Of a stretch of 64,000 nt of DNA, positions 25,777-35,006 are shown one piece after another. Location: positions 62,001-126,000 of the forward strand of contig JABWCL010000001.1 in assembly GCA_013360295.1 (NCBI GenBank), in the 5' to 3' direction. Every line of letters begins with the position of its first letter. Within the stretch, counting starts at the first letter, position 1. The notes below the pieces were generated by a model, which searched no databases, was not told the origin of the DNA, and worked only from the letters and a program-made list of their open reading frames with translations. The DNA comes from Ignavibacteriaceae bacterium. GTDB taxonomy: Bacteria; Bacteroidota; Ignavibacteria; Ignavibacteriales; Ignavibacteriaceae. A program made the position numbers and the translations under genes.

Positions 25777-27582
25777 ATGAAAAACTACTTATTGATTTGC
25801 TTACTCGCATTATTCGTTGTGATTAATGCCGCATCATTTGCACAGAAGGGTTTCAATCCGGAGATTGACAGCCTTGAATTAATGTCTTACATTGGATACC
25901 TTGCTTCTGACGACCTGAAAGGAAGATTCACGGGTACTAAGGAACTCGATATGGCGGCAGATTACCTTGCCAAGAAGTTTAAGGAAGCAGGCCTGAAACC
26001 ATATTTCGGGGATTCATATTTTCAGACATTCCCGTTTATTTCAGGAATCGAACTGAACAAAAAAAATTCGGCACTATTAAAAGCCGGGAAAAAGAAATTT
26101 AAATTAGTACTAAACAAAGACTACACTCCGGCACCGTTCTCCGGTAGTATTAAGGTTAAGGGCGATTTGGTCTTTGCAGGCTACGGGATATCAGCTCCAA
26201 AACTAAAATACGATGACTACGAGGGACTTGATGTTAAAGGTAAGATCGTCCTTGTTATGCGTTACCACCCTGAATATGATAACCCGCATTCGGAATATGA
26301 AGAGTTCGCTGCCTTCAGAAGCAAAGCATCCGTCGCCAAAGAAAAAGGGGCAGCCGGTATTATCTTTTTTACACCACCGTCTCCAAAGGATGACGAAGAT
26401 AAACTTATGAAATTTTCGTATGACCGCGCGCCCGGATTGAAAGATTTTGCCGTGCTTCATATTAAGCGGAAAGTAGCTGCAGAAATATTATCAGCCTCAG
26501 GTTTTGACATTAAAAAAATTCAGGACTCCATTTACTCTTCAAAAAAACCTCTCTCTTTTGAACTCAAAGCCGCCGGTGCGGAAATCACCACTGGGATTGA
26601 TGAGATAAATAAAACAGGTAAAAACGTAGCGGCCATCATTGAGGGCTCCGACGAAAACCTTAAAAATGAATTTATTATAATTGGCGCTCACTTCGATCAT
26701 CTTGGTATGGGACAGGAAGGCTCGCTTTACCGTGGCGCAGAACCTCAGATCCATAACGGAGCAGATGATAATTCTTCGGGAACTTCCGGATTAATTGAAC
26801 TCGCGCAGAAATTATCAGCTGAGAGGAAAAAAATAAAAAGGAGTATTGTTATCGTTGGCTTTTCCGGAGAAGAACTTGGATTGCTTGGGTCTGCATACTT
26901 CGCCAATAATCCCCCGCTTGATGCCGCGAAGTATGTTACAATGATCAATATGGATATGATCGGAAGGCTCAACCCCGAAAAGAACCTTATAGTTTACGGT
27001 ACAGGAACCTCAAAACTATGGAAAGATATTCTGAATGAGAAGAATACAAATAATTTTAAATTAACCTTTAATGATGAAGGTTTCGGGCCGTCCGATCATT
27101 CATCGTTTTATGCGAAAAATATACCTGTACTCTTCTTCTTTACCGGTACACACAGCGACTATCACCGGCCTTCCGATGACGCTGAACTCATTAATTACAC
27201 CGGTCTTACTCAGATACTTAATTACGTCCACTCGGTCACAGAAGTTATATCGAATCTTGACACGAAACCGGACTATGTCAATGTACCCCGTAAGGATGGC
27301 GGCAGGACTATGTCCGCCTGGAAAGTATATGTCGGAACTGTTCCCGATTATGCCTATACCGGCGAAGGACTTAAAATCACAGGAGCGAGTGAAGGGAGCC
27401 CTGCTCAGAAAGGCGGAATGAAGGCGGGAGACATTATGGTTAAATTCGGAAATAAAAAGATTACGAATATCTATGATTACGTTTATGCTCTGAAGGAGTT
27501 TGTCCCCGGTGATATCGTTGAAGTCGAAGTCAAGAGAGGGGAAGAATTAATTAAATTATCCCTTACTCTAACCGCTCGATAA
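25777..27582 (+). CDS. Exported M28 family zinc peptidase with PA and PDZ domains
   Basis: The 601-residue protein has a signal peptide, a protease-associated (PA) insert (about residues 130-260) and an M28 aminopeptidase core. The five metal/catalytic sites are visible: AHFDHLG (His), GADDNSSG (Asp), FSGEELGLLGS (Glu pair), NMDMIGR (Asp) and THSDYHRPSDD (His). A C-terminal PDZ domain (ITGASEGSPAQKGGMKAGDI, about 525-600) would bind a peptide or partner. It probably trims peptides in the periplasm or outside the cell. It follows the PD40 propeller gene after 14 bases and a strong hairpin lies 14 bases behind its stop. Confidence 0.9.
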   Translation: MKNYLLICLLALFVVINAASFAQKGFNPEIDSLELMSYIGYLASDDLKGRFTGTKELDMAADYLAKKFKEAGLKPYFGDSYFQTFPFISGIELNKKNSALLKAGKKKFKLVLNKDYTPAPFSGSIKVKGDLVFAGYGISAPKLKYDDYEGLDVKGKIVLVMRYHPEYDNPHSEYEEFAAFRSKASVAKEKGAAGIIFFTPPSPKDDEDKLMKFSYDRAPGLKDFAVLHIKRKVAAEILSASGFDIKKIQDSIYSSKKPLSFELKAAGAEITTGIDEINKTGKNVAAIIEGSDENLKNEFIIIGAHFDHLGMGQEGSLYRGAEPQIHNGADDNSSGTSGLIELAQKLSAERKKIKRSIVIVGFSGEELGLLGSAYFANNPPLDAAKYVTMINMDMIGRLNPEKNLIVYGTGTSKLWKDILNEKNTNNFKLTFNDEGFGPSDHSSFYAKNIPVLFFFTGTHSDYHRPSDDAELINYTGLTQILNYVHSVTEVISNLDTKPDYVNVPRKDGGRTMSAWKVYVGTVPDYAYTGEGLKITGASEGSPAQKGGMKAGDIMVKFGNKKITNIYDYVYALKEFVPGDIVEVEVKRGEELIKLSLTLTAR

Positions 27583-27596
27583 TAGTTGCATTAAAT

Positions 27597-27630
27597 ATCA
27601 GGACGGCGGTGATGTACCTGCCGTCCTGAT
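27597..27630 (+). terminator. Strong hairpin behind the M28 peptidase gene
   Basis: ATCAGGACGGC (27597-27607) pairs perfectly with GCCGTCCTGAT (27620-27630) around a 12-base loop. It lies 14 bases after the stop codon. It is not followed by a T-run (AAATAAATCC follows), so it may be a weak or factor-assisted terminator, or an RNA-stabilising structure. Confidence 0.55.
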
Positions 27631-27995
27631 AAATAAATCCTGAATTTTCCTCTCAAGCTGATATATCAGATTTCAGGGAAAGAATAATCTGTTTTATGAT
27701 AAAAGAAAGTTGTGGCGTCTGATTCATTTTGCGCCAATCCCTGAGCTATGTGATACAAAATATTTTTCTGTGGAAGCTTGTTTCATTCATTTGCTGAATA
27801 AAATAAAAGCTATTATGAATCGGAGACTTGTTGTACTTCAGCGTGCACAAGCAAAAGGTACTCCCGCTAAGTGGGAACCCGCTCCACAGGTACCGATGAA
27901 ATAAGTCGATGGATTTTTAATGTATATTCAAGGTAGATTCAAAATAAAACTTATGCCAGTTTGTTCATTAACCTTACTTCAAATTTCGGCATAAC

Positions 27996-28020
27996 TAAAA
28001 AAAGCCGCCATACGGCGGCT
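27996..28020 (-). terminator. Rho-independent terminator of the nuoABCDEF operon
   Basis: On the minus strand the stem AGCCGCC / GGCGGCT (28014-28020 and 28003-28009) with a four-base loop is followed by a run of at least seven T. It lies 22 bases after the nuoF stop codon. This is a textbook intrinsic terminator and marks the end of the operon. Confidence 0.9.
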
Positions 28021-28042
28021 GAAAAAACTTTGAATAACTCAA

Positions 28043-29365
28043 TTAAATATTTATCGGGGAAATCGGATTTACGGTTCTTCTCATCGAATGAACTTTATTA
28101 ACTACTTCCCTGGCAGCTGACTCTTTTACTCTTGCTTCGAATTCGTCCCTGAACCGTGTTACCATAAATTTGACCGGCCATGCCGCAGCTTCACCCAGCG
28201 CGCAAACAGTATTTCCTTCAATATTATTCGCGACTGAAACAAGAAGTTCAACATCTTTTGTACTTCCTTCGCCCCTTAAAATCCTGTTAAGTAGTTTAAG
28301 CATCCAGCCTGTACCTTCCCTGCAAGGTGTGCACTGTCCGCAGCTCTCGTGATAATAAAACTTTGTAATTCTGGCTAACACTTTAACCAGGTCAGTATCT
28401 TCATCCATCACCATTATTCCGCCGGTACCAATCGCACTTCCTGCCATACGGAGCGATTCCGCGTCCATCTTCACTCCTTCAAGCTGATCGCCTCTGAGAG
28501 GGGGCATTGATGATCCGCCGGGAATAACGCATTTGATTTTTTTATTACCGGGCACTCCGCCTGCATAACTGTATATAATATCTGTCAGCAGTGTTCCTGA
28601 AGGCAATTCATAAACTCCGGGTTTATTAACGTGGCCACTGACACCGAAAAGGATCGTTCCGGGGTGTTTTGGTTCGCCGATCGAGGCATACCATTCCCAG
28701 CCTTTATTAATGATTGCGGGTACATTAGTAATTGTTTCAACATTATTGATCGTAGTCGGGTTGCCCCACAATCCGTTTTGCGCGGGGAAAGGCGGTTTCA
28801 CTCTTGGATAAGGGCGTTTCCCTTCGATAGAATTCATCAAAGAAGATTCTTCACCGCAGATATAGGCCCCCGCTCCTTTATGCACGTGAATATCACAGAA
28901 GAATCCACCGCCAAAAACCTCCTTCATTTTCTCCCCAACAAATCCTTTTTCGTAGGCGGTCTCAACGGCTTTTTCCATAAATTTAACCCATTTATGATAC
29001 TCGCCCCTGATATAGATATAGCAGGTCTTCGCGCCGATCGCATAACAGGTTATAAGGATACCTTCGATCAACTGAAAGGGGTTATATTCAAAAATCTGCC
29101 GGTCTTTAAAAGATCCGGGCTCGCTTTCGTCGCCGTTGACACAAAGGTATTTTGGCTTATCGGTTGTCTTGGGCATAAAGCTCCACTTCAGCCCCGCCGA
29201 AAATGCAGCTCCCCCGCGTCCCCGTAAACCGGATTTTTTCACCTGGTCAATAATGTCATCAGGGTACTGTGTTAAAGCTTTTCTATATGCACTAAAACCT
29301 CCGTTAGCGAGGTACGTATCTATTTTATCAAAATTCGGAATATCCGGTAAGACTATCTTTTCCAT
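28043..29365 (-). CDS. nuoF: NADH-quinone oxidoreductase subunit F
   Basis: The 440-residue protein is the NADH- and FMN-binding subunit of complex I. GLRGRGGAAFSAGLKW is the NADH site, GAGAYICGEESSLMNSIEG and GLWGNPTTINNVET form the FMN pocket, and the Cys set SCGQCTPC plus a downstream Cys in GNTVCALG bind the N3 [4Fe-4S] cluster. The ATG at 29365 is preferred over a TTG two codons upstream that directly follows the nuoE stop. It is the last gene before a clear terminator. Confidence 0.95.
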   Translation of the reverse strand: MEKIVLPDIPNFDKIDTYLANGGFSAYRKALTQYPDDIIDQVKKSGLRGRGGAAFSAGLKWSFMPKTTDKPKYLCVNGDESEPGSFKDRQIFEYNPFQLIEGILITCYAIGAKTCYIYIRGEYHKWVKFMEKAVETAYEKGFVGEKMKEVFGGGFFCDIHVHKGAGAYICGEESSLMNSIEGKRPYPRVKPPFPAQNGLWGNPTTINNVETITNVPAIINKGWEWYASIGEPKHPGTILFGVSGHVNKPGVYELPSGTLLTDIIYSYAGGVPGNKKIKCVIPGGSSMPPLRGDQLEGVKMDAESLRMAGSAIGTGGIMVMDEDTDLVKVLARITKFYYHESCGQCTPCREGTGWMLKLLNRILRGEGSTKDVELLVSVANNIEGNTVCALGEAAAWPVKFMVTRFRDEFEARVKESAAREVVNKVHSMRRTVNPISPINI

Positions 29366-29371
29366 CTGCAA

Positions 29372-29845
29372 TTATTTCAGTGATTCTAATATTTTTATAG
29401 TGGAGGATACATCAAGATTTTCATAGTAATCCTCGTTAACAGCGATCATCGGCGCCGTTCCGCAGGAACCCATACATTCAACTTCTTCAAGAGAGAACTG
29501 CCGGTCAGCGGTTACTTCCCCGTTATTTATGCGGAGTTGGTCTTTTACCTTATCATATATTTCATAAGCCCCGCGGAGCATACAGGACACATTCGTGCAT
29601 ACCTGGATATGGTACTTCCCTATCGGTTTCTGATGATACATTGTGTAAAAAGTAACCACGCCAAGCACTTCTTCTTCCGGCATCTCGCATACCCGCGCGA
29701 CTTCTTTCATCACTTCGCCTGAGATATAACCGTTCTGTTCCTGCGCGATATAAAGCACCGGCATAACAGCGGCTTTTTTCTCCGGATACTTTTTCAGTAC
29801 CGTTTCTATCTTCTGAAGATTTTCTTCTGTAAACTTAAATTCCAT
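29372..29845 (-). CDS. nuoE: NADH-quinone oxidoreductase subunit E
   Basis: The 157-residue protein has a helical N terminus and a thioredoxin-like domain holding the N1a [2Fe-2S] cluster; the four ligands are in CTNVSC and VECMGSC. Phrases such as VMPVLYIAQEQNGYIS and VVTFYTMYHQKPIG are typical of the family. It partners NuoF, encoded directly downstream, in the NADH-oxidising module. Eighteen bases separate it from nuoD. Confidence 0.95.
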   Translation of the reverse strand: MEFKFTEENLQKIETVLKKYPEKKAAVMPVLYIAQEQNGYISGEVMKEVARVCEMPEEEVLGVVTFYTMYHQKPIGKYHIQVCTNVSCMLRGAYEIYDKVKDQLRINNGEVTADRQFSLEEVECMGSCGTAPMIAVNEDYYENLDVSSTIKILESLK

Positions 29846-29863
29846 TGTATTCCAAAATATTAA

Positions 29864-31117
29864 TTATTTATCCGCCTCTCCCATTACGGGGTCCAGGCTG
29901 CCAATGATTGCTACTACATCCGACACCATGTGCCCTTTAACAAGCACCGGCAACGACTGCAGATTGACCATAGAGGGGGATCTGATCTTCAGTTTCCACG
30001 GATGCCCCTCCCCCTTGCTAACGATATAAAATCCAAGCTCTCCCTTTGGGTTTTCTGCTGCAAAATAAATCTGCCCTTCGGGGGGATTGATACCGTAGTT
30101 CACCAGCATAAAGTCGTGTATCAGTTCTTCCATCCTTGAGTAGATCTCCACCTTGCGCGGAAGAACCTTTTTAGGCGCGTTCAGCATAACTTCACCACGC
30201 GGCATTTTATCAAGTATTTGGTGAATGATTTTCACGCTCTCCCGTGTTTCGTCAGCACGGACAAAATACCGCGCTAAGGAGTCACCTTCTTTGTAAACGG
30301 GAACATTAAAATCCATTTCCGAATAAAACATATATGGTGTTGCCTTACGAAGGTCAAAATTGACGCCGCTGCCACGAAGGCTTGGTCCGGTCAATCCCCA
30401 GTCTATCGCCTGATCGTAACTTATAACTCCGACACCTTCAAGACGTTCAAGAAATATTCTGTTACCATTAAGTAATCGTTCAATCTCATCGAGTTTTTCA
30501 TCGTACTGCGATACAAAATCTCGGACTTCTTTCAGTGTCTTTTCTTCGACATCCTGCGCGAGCCCGCCAATTCTTGTATAGCTTGTAGTGAAACGCGCTC
30601 CGCAAATATGATCATAAAGATCGAGTATTTTTTCCCGTTCGCGTAGAGTCCACAGGAACACTGTGAGCGCTCCGACATCCATTGCCAGCGCGCCGATAGC
30701 CACCATATGCGAAGCAATACGCGATAATTCGCACATCATCATCCTTATGTACTGTGCGCGGGGCGGGGCCTCAATTCCTGCAAGCTTCTCAACTGCAAGG
30801 GCATAGGCAACATTATTCGCGGGAGGTGATAGATAATCGAGTCTGTCGGTATGGGGGATATAGTCCAGATAATTCATGTTCTCAGCCATCTTTTCATATC
30901 CCCTGTGCAGGTAACCCAGCTCGGGAACGCAGGCAATAACGGTCTCACCGTCTAGCCTGAGCAGAAGCCTGAGCACTCCGTGAGTAGCCGGATGCTGCGG
31001 GCCCATATTGAGGATCATTTCATTATCAAGTACATCATCCGAAATAACCTCGGTTTCGGCATCTAATAATGCCTGTAAAATTTTAGGGTGAGCGTCTTCT
31101 TTTTTTAATCTTTCCAT
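29864..31117 (-). CDS. nuoD: NADH-quinone oxidoreductase subunit D
   Basis: The 417-residue subunit lines the quinone site of complex I. Recognisable motifs are NMGPQHPATHGVLRLLL with the quinone-site His, ELGYLHRGYEK, and the C-terminal SLDPVMGEADK. The ATG at 31117 is preferred; a GTG at 31123 overlaps the nuoC stop. NuoC and NuoD are separate proteins here, unlike the fused NuoCD of enterobacteria. Gene order A-B-C-D-E-F is the standard one. Confidence 0.95.
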   Translation of the reverse strand: MERLKKEDAHPKILQALLDAETEVISDDVLDNEMILNMGPQHPATHGVLRLLLRLDGETVIACVPELGYLHRGYEKMAENMNYLDYIPHTDRLDYLSPPANNVAYALAVEKLAGIEAPPRAQYIRMMMCELSRIASHMVAIGALAMDVGALTVFLWTLREREKILDLYDHICGARFTTSYTRIGGLAQDVEEKTLKEVRDFVSQYDEKLDEIERLLNGNRIFLERLEGVGVISYDQAIDWGLTGPSLRGSGVNFDLRKATPYMFYSEMDFNVPVYKEGDSLARYFVRADETRESVKIIHQILDKMPRGEVMLNAPKKVLPRKVEIYSRMEELIHDFMLVNYGINPPEGQIYFAAENPKGELGFYIVSKGEGHPWKLKIRSPSMVNLQSLPVLVKGHMVSDVVAIIGSLDPVMGEADK

Positions 31118-31122
31118 AGTCA

Positions 31123-31605
31123 CTATTTCTTAGGTAGGGGTAATGAGCCTGGAATTCCCATCAGCGGGAAATCCTTGCGAAGCGGATGATACTCAAATTC
31201 CTCCGGCATATACATCCTGCGCAGATCCGGGTGGTTGTTAAACGTAATTCCGTACATATCGTAAGTCTCGCGTTCGTGCCAGTTAGCTGTTTTCCAGATG
31301 CCGGAGACTGAATCCAGGTTATCAGCAGTGCCCAGAGGCACTTCTATCCTGATACGCAGACTATTCGGGATCGAAAAAATGTGGTAAATAACACTAAACC
31401 GGTTTTTCCTCTCAGCCCAGTCAATTGCGGTCAGATCTTCAAGTAATTCAAATTTTAATTCGCTGTCATATTTAAGAAAAGAACTGAACTCAACGATGAT
31501 TTCCGGTTTTACCTTAACAGTAGTTTCTCCTCTGAATTCCGTAACATCCAGAATTGAACCGGCGAATTTTTCCTTCAGTTTATTAATGATTTTCTCCATC
31601 GTCAT
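31123..31605 (-). CDS. nuoC: NADH-quinone oxidoreductase subunit C
   Basis: The 160-residue protein is the 30-kDa-type subunit of the complex I hydrophilic arm. The family signature is visible as NWHERETYDMYGITFNNHPDLRRMYMPEEFEYHPLRKDFP, read in pieces: ERETYDMYGI, HPDLRRM and PLRKDFP. It lies two bases after nuoB and overlaps the possible GTG start of nuoD. Confidence 0.94.
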   Translation of the reverse strand: MTMEKIINKLKEKFAGSILDVTEFRGETTVKVKPEIIVEFSSFLKYDSELKFELLEDLTAIDWAERKNRFSVIYHIFSIPNSLRIRIEVPLGTADNLDSVSGIWKTANWHERETYDMYGITFNNHPDLRRMYMPEEFEYHPLRKDFPLMGIPGSLPLPKK

Positions 31606-31607
31606 AT

Positions 31608-32120
31608 TCAGTTCTTCCTGTTTTCTATTTCAGGAATATCCTGAAAATCCCGTACTCTGGTTCTGCCTATTTTTTCCTGGATCTGAATAAGTGCGTTTAA
31701 CAGGTTGTCAGGGCGCGGAGGGCAACCTGCAAGGTATATATCCACAGGCAGAAACTGGTCTATCCCCTGCACCACTGAATAAGAACGGTACATACCGCCG
31801 CTGGAAGTACAGGCACCCATAGCAATAACCCATTTAGGGTCAGCCATCTGGTCATATATTTTTCGGACTATCTTGGACATTTTATAGGTAACAGTACCGG
31901 CAACAATCATTAAATCACATTGCCTGGGGGTAAATCTCATAACTTCAGAACCAAACCTGGCAATATCATACTTGGGGTCGCCCACAGCCATCATTTCAAT
32001 CGCACAGCAGGAGATACCCATCGGCATCGGCCATACTGAACTCTTTCTGGCCCACGCCGCAAGCGCGTCAACGGTTGTGGTAATGAACCCGTCCTGGTTA
32101 AGTTTTGCTTCTAATCCCAT
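31608..32120 (-). CDS. nuoB: NADH-quinone oxidoreductase subunit B
   Basis: The 170-residue subunit carries the N2 [4Fe-4S] cluster that reduces quinone. Ligands lie in [14 protein letters not shown] (paired cysteines), GACTSSGGM and [15 protein letters not shown]. It overlaps nuoA by ten bases, which implies coupled translation. Confidence 0.95.
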   Translation of the reverse strand: MGLEAKLNQDGFITTTVDALAAWARKSSVWPMPMGISCCAIEMMAVGDPKYDIARFGSEVMRFTPRQCDLMIVAGTVTYKMSKIVRKIYDQMADPKWVIAMGACTSSGGMYRSYSVVQGIDQFLPVDIYLAGCPPRPDNLLNALIQIQEKIGRTRVRDFQDIPEIENRKN

Positions 32121-32485
32121 TTAAAGCCTCCTTTCTTATATACATATAAATATCCGATCTCAAAGACTACTAAAAATATCAACATTGCATAAAAAGCAGT
32201 AGTTCCAACACTCGGGTCGAGGTATAGTTTTTTAAACTGAACCGCCCAGGGATAGACAAAAATGACTTCAAGATCAAAGATTATGAATAGCATAGCAACT
32301 AAGTAGTACTTCACCGACATTCGTTCGTGGGTTGTCCCTACAGGCTGAACACCGCTTTCATACGTGGAAAGCTTTTCAGGATTCGGGCGCTGAGGGCCGA
32401 ATATCTTGGATGAAAATACAGTACCAAACGCGAAAACTATTGCGAAGGCAATAACTAAAAACAGGGGTATATATTCTACTAACAT
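32111..32485 (-). CDS. nuoA: NADH-quinone oxidoreductase subunit A
   Basis: The 124-residue membrane subunit has three predicted transmembrane helices and the conserved loop [32 protein letters not shown] (key parts ESGVQP and FDLEV). It is the first gene of the operon and has a full consensus promoter about 24 bases upstream. Confidence 0.94.
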   Translation of the reverse strand: MLVEYIPLFLVIAFAIVFAFGTVFSSKIFGPQRPNPEKLSTYESGVQPVGTTHERMSVKYYLVAMLFIIFDLEVIFVYPWAVQFKKLYLDPSVGTTAFYAMLIFLVVFEIGYLYVYKKGGFKWD

Positions 32486-32508
32486 GCCTCTTCAAAAAAA
32501 GTAATCTG

Positions 32509-32539
32509 CAAATTTATCATAAAAGTGGCATATTGTCAA
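32509..32539 (-). promoter_or_regulatory. Full Bacteroidota-type promoter of the nuo operon
   Basis: On the minus strand TTG (32537-32539) and TAAATTTG (32509-32516) match the -33/-7 consensus exactly with a 20-base spacer. Transcription would start near 32502, about 17 bases before the nuoA start. Confidence 0.7.
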
Positions 32540-32614
32540 TTTATTAGTAAATGTATTTTATTATTTATTTTATTAGCTTTATTAATACTGTATTTTTTTA
32601 TTTGGCAAAACATT

Positions 32615-34012
32615 ATGAAAATCAAATTTATCGGCGCGGCAAAAACAGTAACCGGATCCATGCATCTGGTCAGTATCAATGGCTCTAAATTACTTCTGGA
32701 TTGCGGACTCATTCAGGGTAAAAGAAAGGAGTCATATGAGGCAAACAGGAATTTCGACCTTTTTTCACCTGATGAAATTGACGCGGTCATACTTTCACAC
32801 GCTCATATTGATCATTGTGGTAATCTTCCTAATTTGGTAAAATCGGGATTTGACGGACCAATCTATTCCACTTTCGCTTCAAGAGACCTTGCTCTCCTCC
32901 TCCTGCGCGATTCAGCCCATATACAGGAAAAGGATACTGAATTCGTTAATAAAAAGAGAGTGAAGCAGGGAAAAAATCCTTTCACGCCGTTATATACGGA
33001 TGAAGATGTCATTAAAACCCACAAAATGTTCGTCGGGCTGAACTACCACAGGGAATTCGAAGTAATCCCCGGAGTGCACCTGACCTTCTTCGATGCGGGC
33101 CATATTCTCGGCAGCGCCTCAGTACACCTGAATATTAAAGAAAAAGACAGGATAACAAGTTTTGCCTTTTCAGGTGACCTCGGGAGGCCAAATCTTCCAA
33201 TCCTGAGGGATCCCGAAAAAATCCCGGATGTGGATTATTTTATCTGTGAGAGCACCTACGGAGGCAGGTTCCATGATGATTATGAGAATACTGAGCGAAG
33301 AATGGCAGAGATAATAACTAAAGCAACGGCTAGAAAAGCCAAGATCATTATTCCTGCTTTTAGCGTCGGCAGAACTCAGGAACTCGTCTATCTGCTGCAT
33401 AAGATATTCCATAAAAAACTTGCTCCCGAAATTCCTATCTTTGTTGATAGCCCACTTTCCACAAATGCCACCGAAATCTTCAAGTTGCACCCGGAATGTT
33501 TTGATTATGAAATTTCAGAATTCTTTTCAGAGACAAAAGATGTTTTTGGATTCAGAAAGCTGAGTTACATAACCGATGTAAATGACTCAAAAAGGCTTAA
33601 TTCAGTTGATGGCCCGATGATGATCATTTCTTCATCAGGTATGGCCGAAGCCGGCAGGATACTTCACCATCTGGCTAATAATATTGAGAACCCGAATAAT
33701 ATTATCCTGATCGTCGGTTATTGCGCGGAGCACACACTTGGAAGAAGAATTGTTGAAAAAAGCCCATATGTGAAGATTTTCGGTGAAGAATTTCCCCTAA
33801 AAGCTGAAGTGATGGTGATGAACTCAATGTCTGCACACGCTGACTCAGATGAATTACTTACCTATTGCAACAATCTCGATAAAGGCAGACTGCAAAATAT
33901 TTTTCTTGTGCACGGCGATGAAGACCAACAGGAGAAATTCAAAAAACGCCTGAAGGAAAATGAATTCAGCGAAGTGACTATTCCTTCAAGGGGGGATGAA
34001 TTTGAGATTTAA
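32615..34012 (+). CDS. MBL-fold / beta-CASP ribonuclease-like protein
   Basis: The 465-residue protein is a cytoplasmic beta-CASP nuclease of the YSH1/CPSF-like branch with a C-terminal RMMBL domain. Zinc motifs are SHAHIDHCGNLP, the His of DAGHILGSAS, the Asp of SGDLG and the late His in VHGDEDQ; the beta-CASP region has ESTYGGRFH, PAFSVGRTQELVYLL and SSSGMAEAGRILHHL. The upstream 30 codons of the open frame are dropped because ATG 32615 (MKIKFIGAAKTVTGSMHLV) is the normal family start. It probably processes or degrades RNA. The divergent gene is nuoA; the next gene overlaps its end by 17 bases. Confidence 0.88.
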   Translation: MKIKFIGAAKTVTGSMHLVSINGSKLLLDCGLIQGKRKESYEANRNFDLFSPDEIDAVILSHAHIDHCGNLPNLVKSGFDGPIYSTFASRDLALLLLRDSAHIQEKDTEFVNKKRVKQGKNPFTPLYTDEDVIKTHKMFVGLNYHREFEVIPGVHLTFFDAGHILGSASVHLNIKEKDRITSFAFSGDLGRPNLPILRDPEKIPDVDYFICESTYGGRFHDDYENTERRMAEIITKATARKAKIIIPAFSVGRTQELVYLLHKIFHKKLAPEIPIFVDSPLSTNATEIFKLHPECFDYEISEFFSETKDVFGFRKLSYITDVNDSKRLNSVDGPMMIISSSGMAEAGRILHHLANNIENPNNIILIVGYCAEHTLGRRIVEKSPYVKIFGEEFPLKAEVMVMNSMSAHADSDELLTYCNNLDKGRLQNIFLVHGDEDQQEKFKKRLKENEFSEVTIPSRGDEFEI

Positions 34013-35006
34013 AGGAAAGGCTGAATACCTTTCTTTAAAGATTATCTTAATTGCGTTAACTTCAATGTTTATAACAAGTTGCGAGCGGCCAATTGATTCA
34101 GACTATATGGATGACGGGATACCCCCATCCGCACCTATGGGGTTGGGAGTTTATTACGCCTCTGACGGAACTATCGAAATAGTCTGGCGAACTAATCCTG
34201 AAAAGGATGTGAGCCATTACCTGATAGAAAGGAGCATTGGGGACACTTCTTCATTTACAATCCTGGTTTCAACCTACAGCGACTACTTTATTGATGATTC
34301 ATTGGATTATGATAAATTATACTTTTACCGGATTCGGGCAGTTGACCAGACATCCTTACAATCACCTTTTTCCTCGATTGTCTCAGCCCGTCCGGTAAAC
34401 AGGTACAAACCGCAAACTCCCGAGGGATTACTGGTTCTCGGAAGGAATTGGGACACAAAACAGATTTATACTGCCTGGAAAATCAGCTACGAAACCGATA
34501 TAAGCCATTATCTGCTCTTCAGAAGCAATACTTCTGAATTTACGCCGGACTCTTCAAACATAATTGCGACGCTCAACGGTTTTGAATATTATGATACATC
34601 CGCTTCGATACTGAATAGCACCTATTATTACAAACTGCTCGCGGTTGATAAAGGAGGGCTTCGGAGCGACGTTCCTGCTGAAGGAGCTGATGTTATTCTT
34701 TCAAAACCTGAACCTGTCTTTCCCGCGGATAATTCGGTGATTCCTGTTTCATTCAGATTCAACATTAAAGCCGTGGGGCGCCCCTGTACATATAAATTGG
34801 TGGTACAATCCTCCCCCGCATACGGAGAAATCTGGTCAATATCGTTCTTCTCTGATGAAGTTAATGATACAATTGAAGTCCAGCCGGGATTATATTATCT
34901 TGAGTATGGCAGAAGGTACTACTGGCAGGTGTTTTCTTATACCGGTTCCGAAGTTGTACCCAATTCCGCCTCCGAAGTTCGGTCCTTTATTTTGAGGCGT
35001 AATTGA
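33996..35006 (+). CDS. Fibronectin type III lipoprotein
   Basis: The 336-residue product has a lipoprotein signal with lipobox MFITSC (Cys about 29). Two Fn3 domains follow (about residues 40-135 and 138-230: EIVWRTNPEKDVSHYLIER and TAWKISYETDISHYLLFR are equivalent strands), then a third Ig-like region to the end. It is probably displayed in the periplasm or at the surface. The ATG at 33996 overlaps the nuclease gene by 17 bases and is preceded by a G-run that can act as ribosome site. Its stop overlaps the next start by four bases, so it should be translated with that barrel-like protein. Confidence 0.78.
   Translation: MNLRFKGKAEYLSLKIILIALTSMFITSCERPIDSDYMDDGIPPSAPMGLGVYYASDGTIEIVWRTNPEKDVSHYLIERSIGDTSSFTILVSTYSDYFIDDSLDYDKLYFYRIRAVDQTSLQSPFSSIVSARPVNRYKPQTPEGLLVLGRNWDTKQIYTAWKISYETDISHYLLFRSNTSEFTPDSSNIIATLNGFEYYDTSASILNSTYYYKLLAVDKGGLRSDVPAEGADVILSKPEPVFPADNSVIPVSFRFNIKAVGRPCTYKLVVQSSPAYGEIWSISFFSDEVNDTIEVQPGLYYLEYGRRYYWQVFSYTGSEVVPNSASEVRSFILRRN

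Larger units (their letters stand above)
27583..28042. other. 460-bp non-coding region between M28 peptidase and nuoF
   Basis: This is the longest gene-poor stretch in the window. It contains a strong hairpin at its left end and the nuo terminator at its right end (both listed separately). In between, the only small frame I considered is an ATG at 27815 running to 27904 (29 codons, MNRRLVVLQRAQ...), with no clear ribosome site and no recognised family, so it is not called as a gene. An imperfect TCCC...TGGGA fold lies near 27861. No tRNA or known RNA was recognised. Confidence 0.5.

Noticed and set aside
27710-27904. 64-codon frame between the M28 peptidase and nuoF
   Set aside because: No ribosome site, no known family and rare-looking composition; even the shorter version from 27815 lacks support.
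32525-32614. Thirty-codon hydrophobic N-terminal extension of the beta-CASP nuclease
   Set aside because: The family starts at MKIKFIGAA and is cytoplasmic; the extension is A+T-rich promoter DNA that happens to be open.
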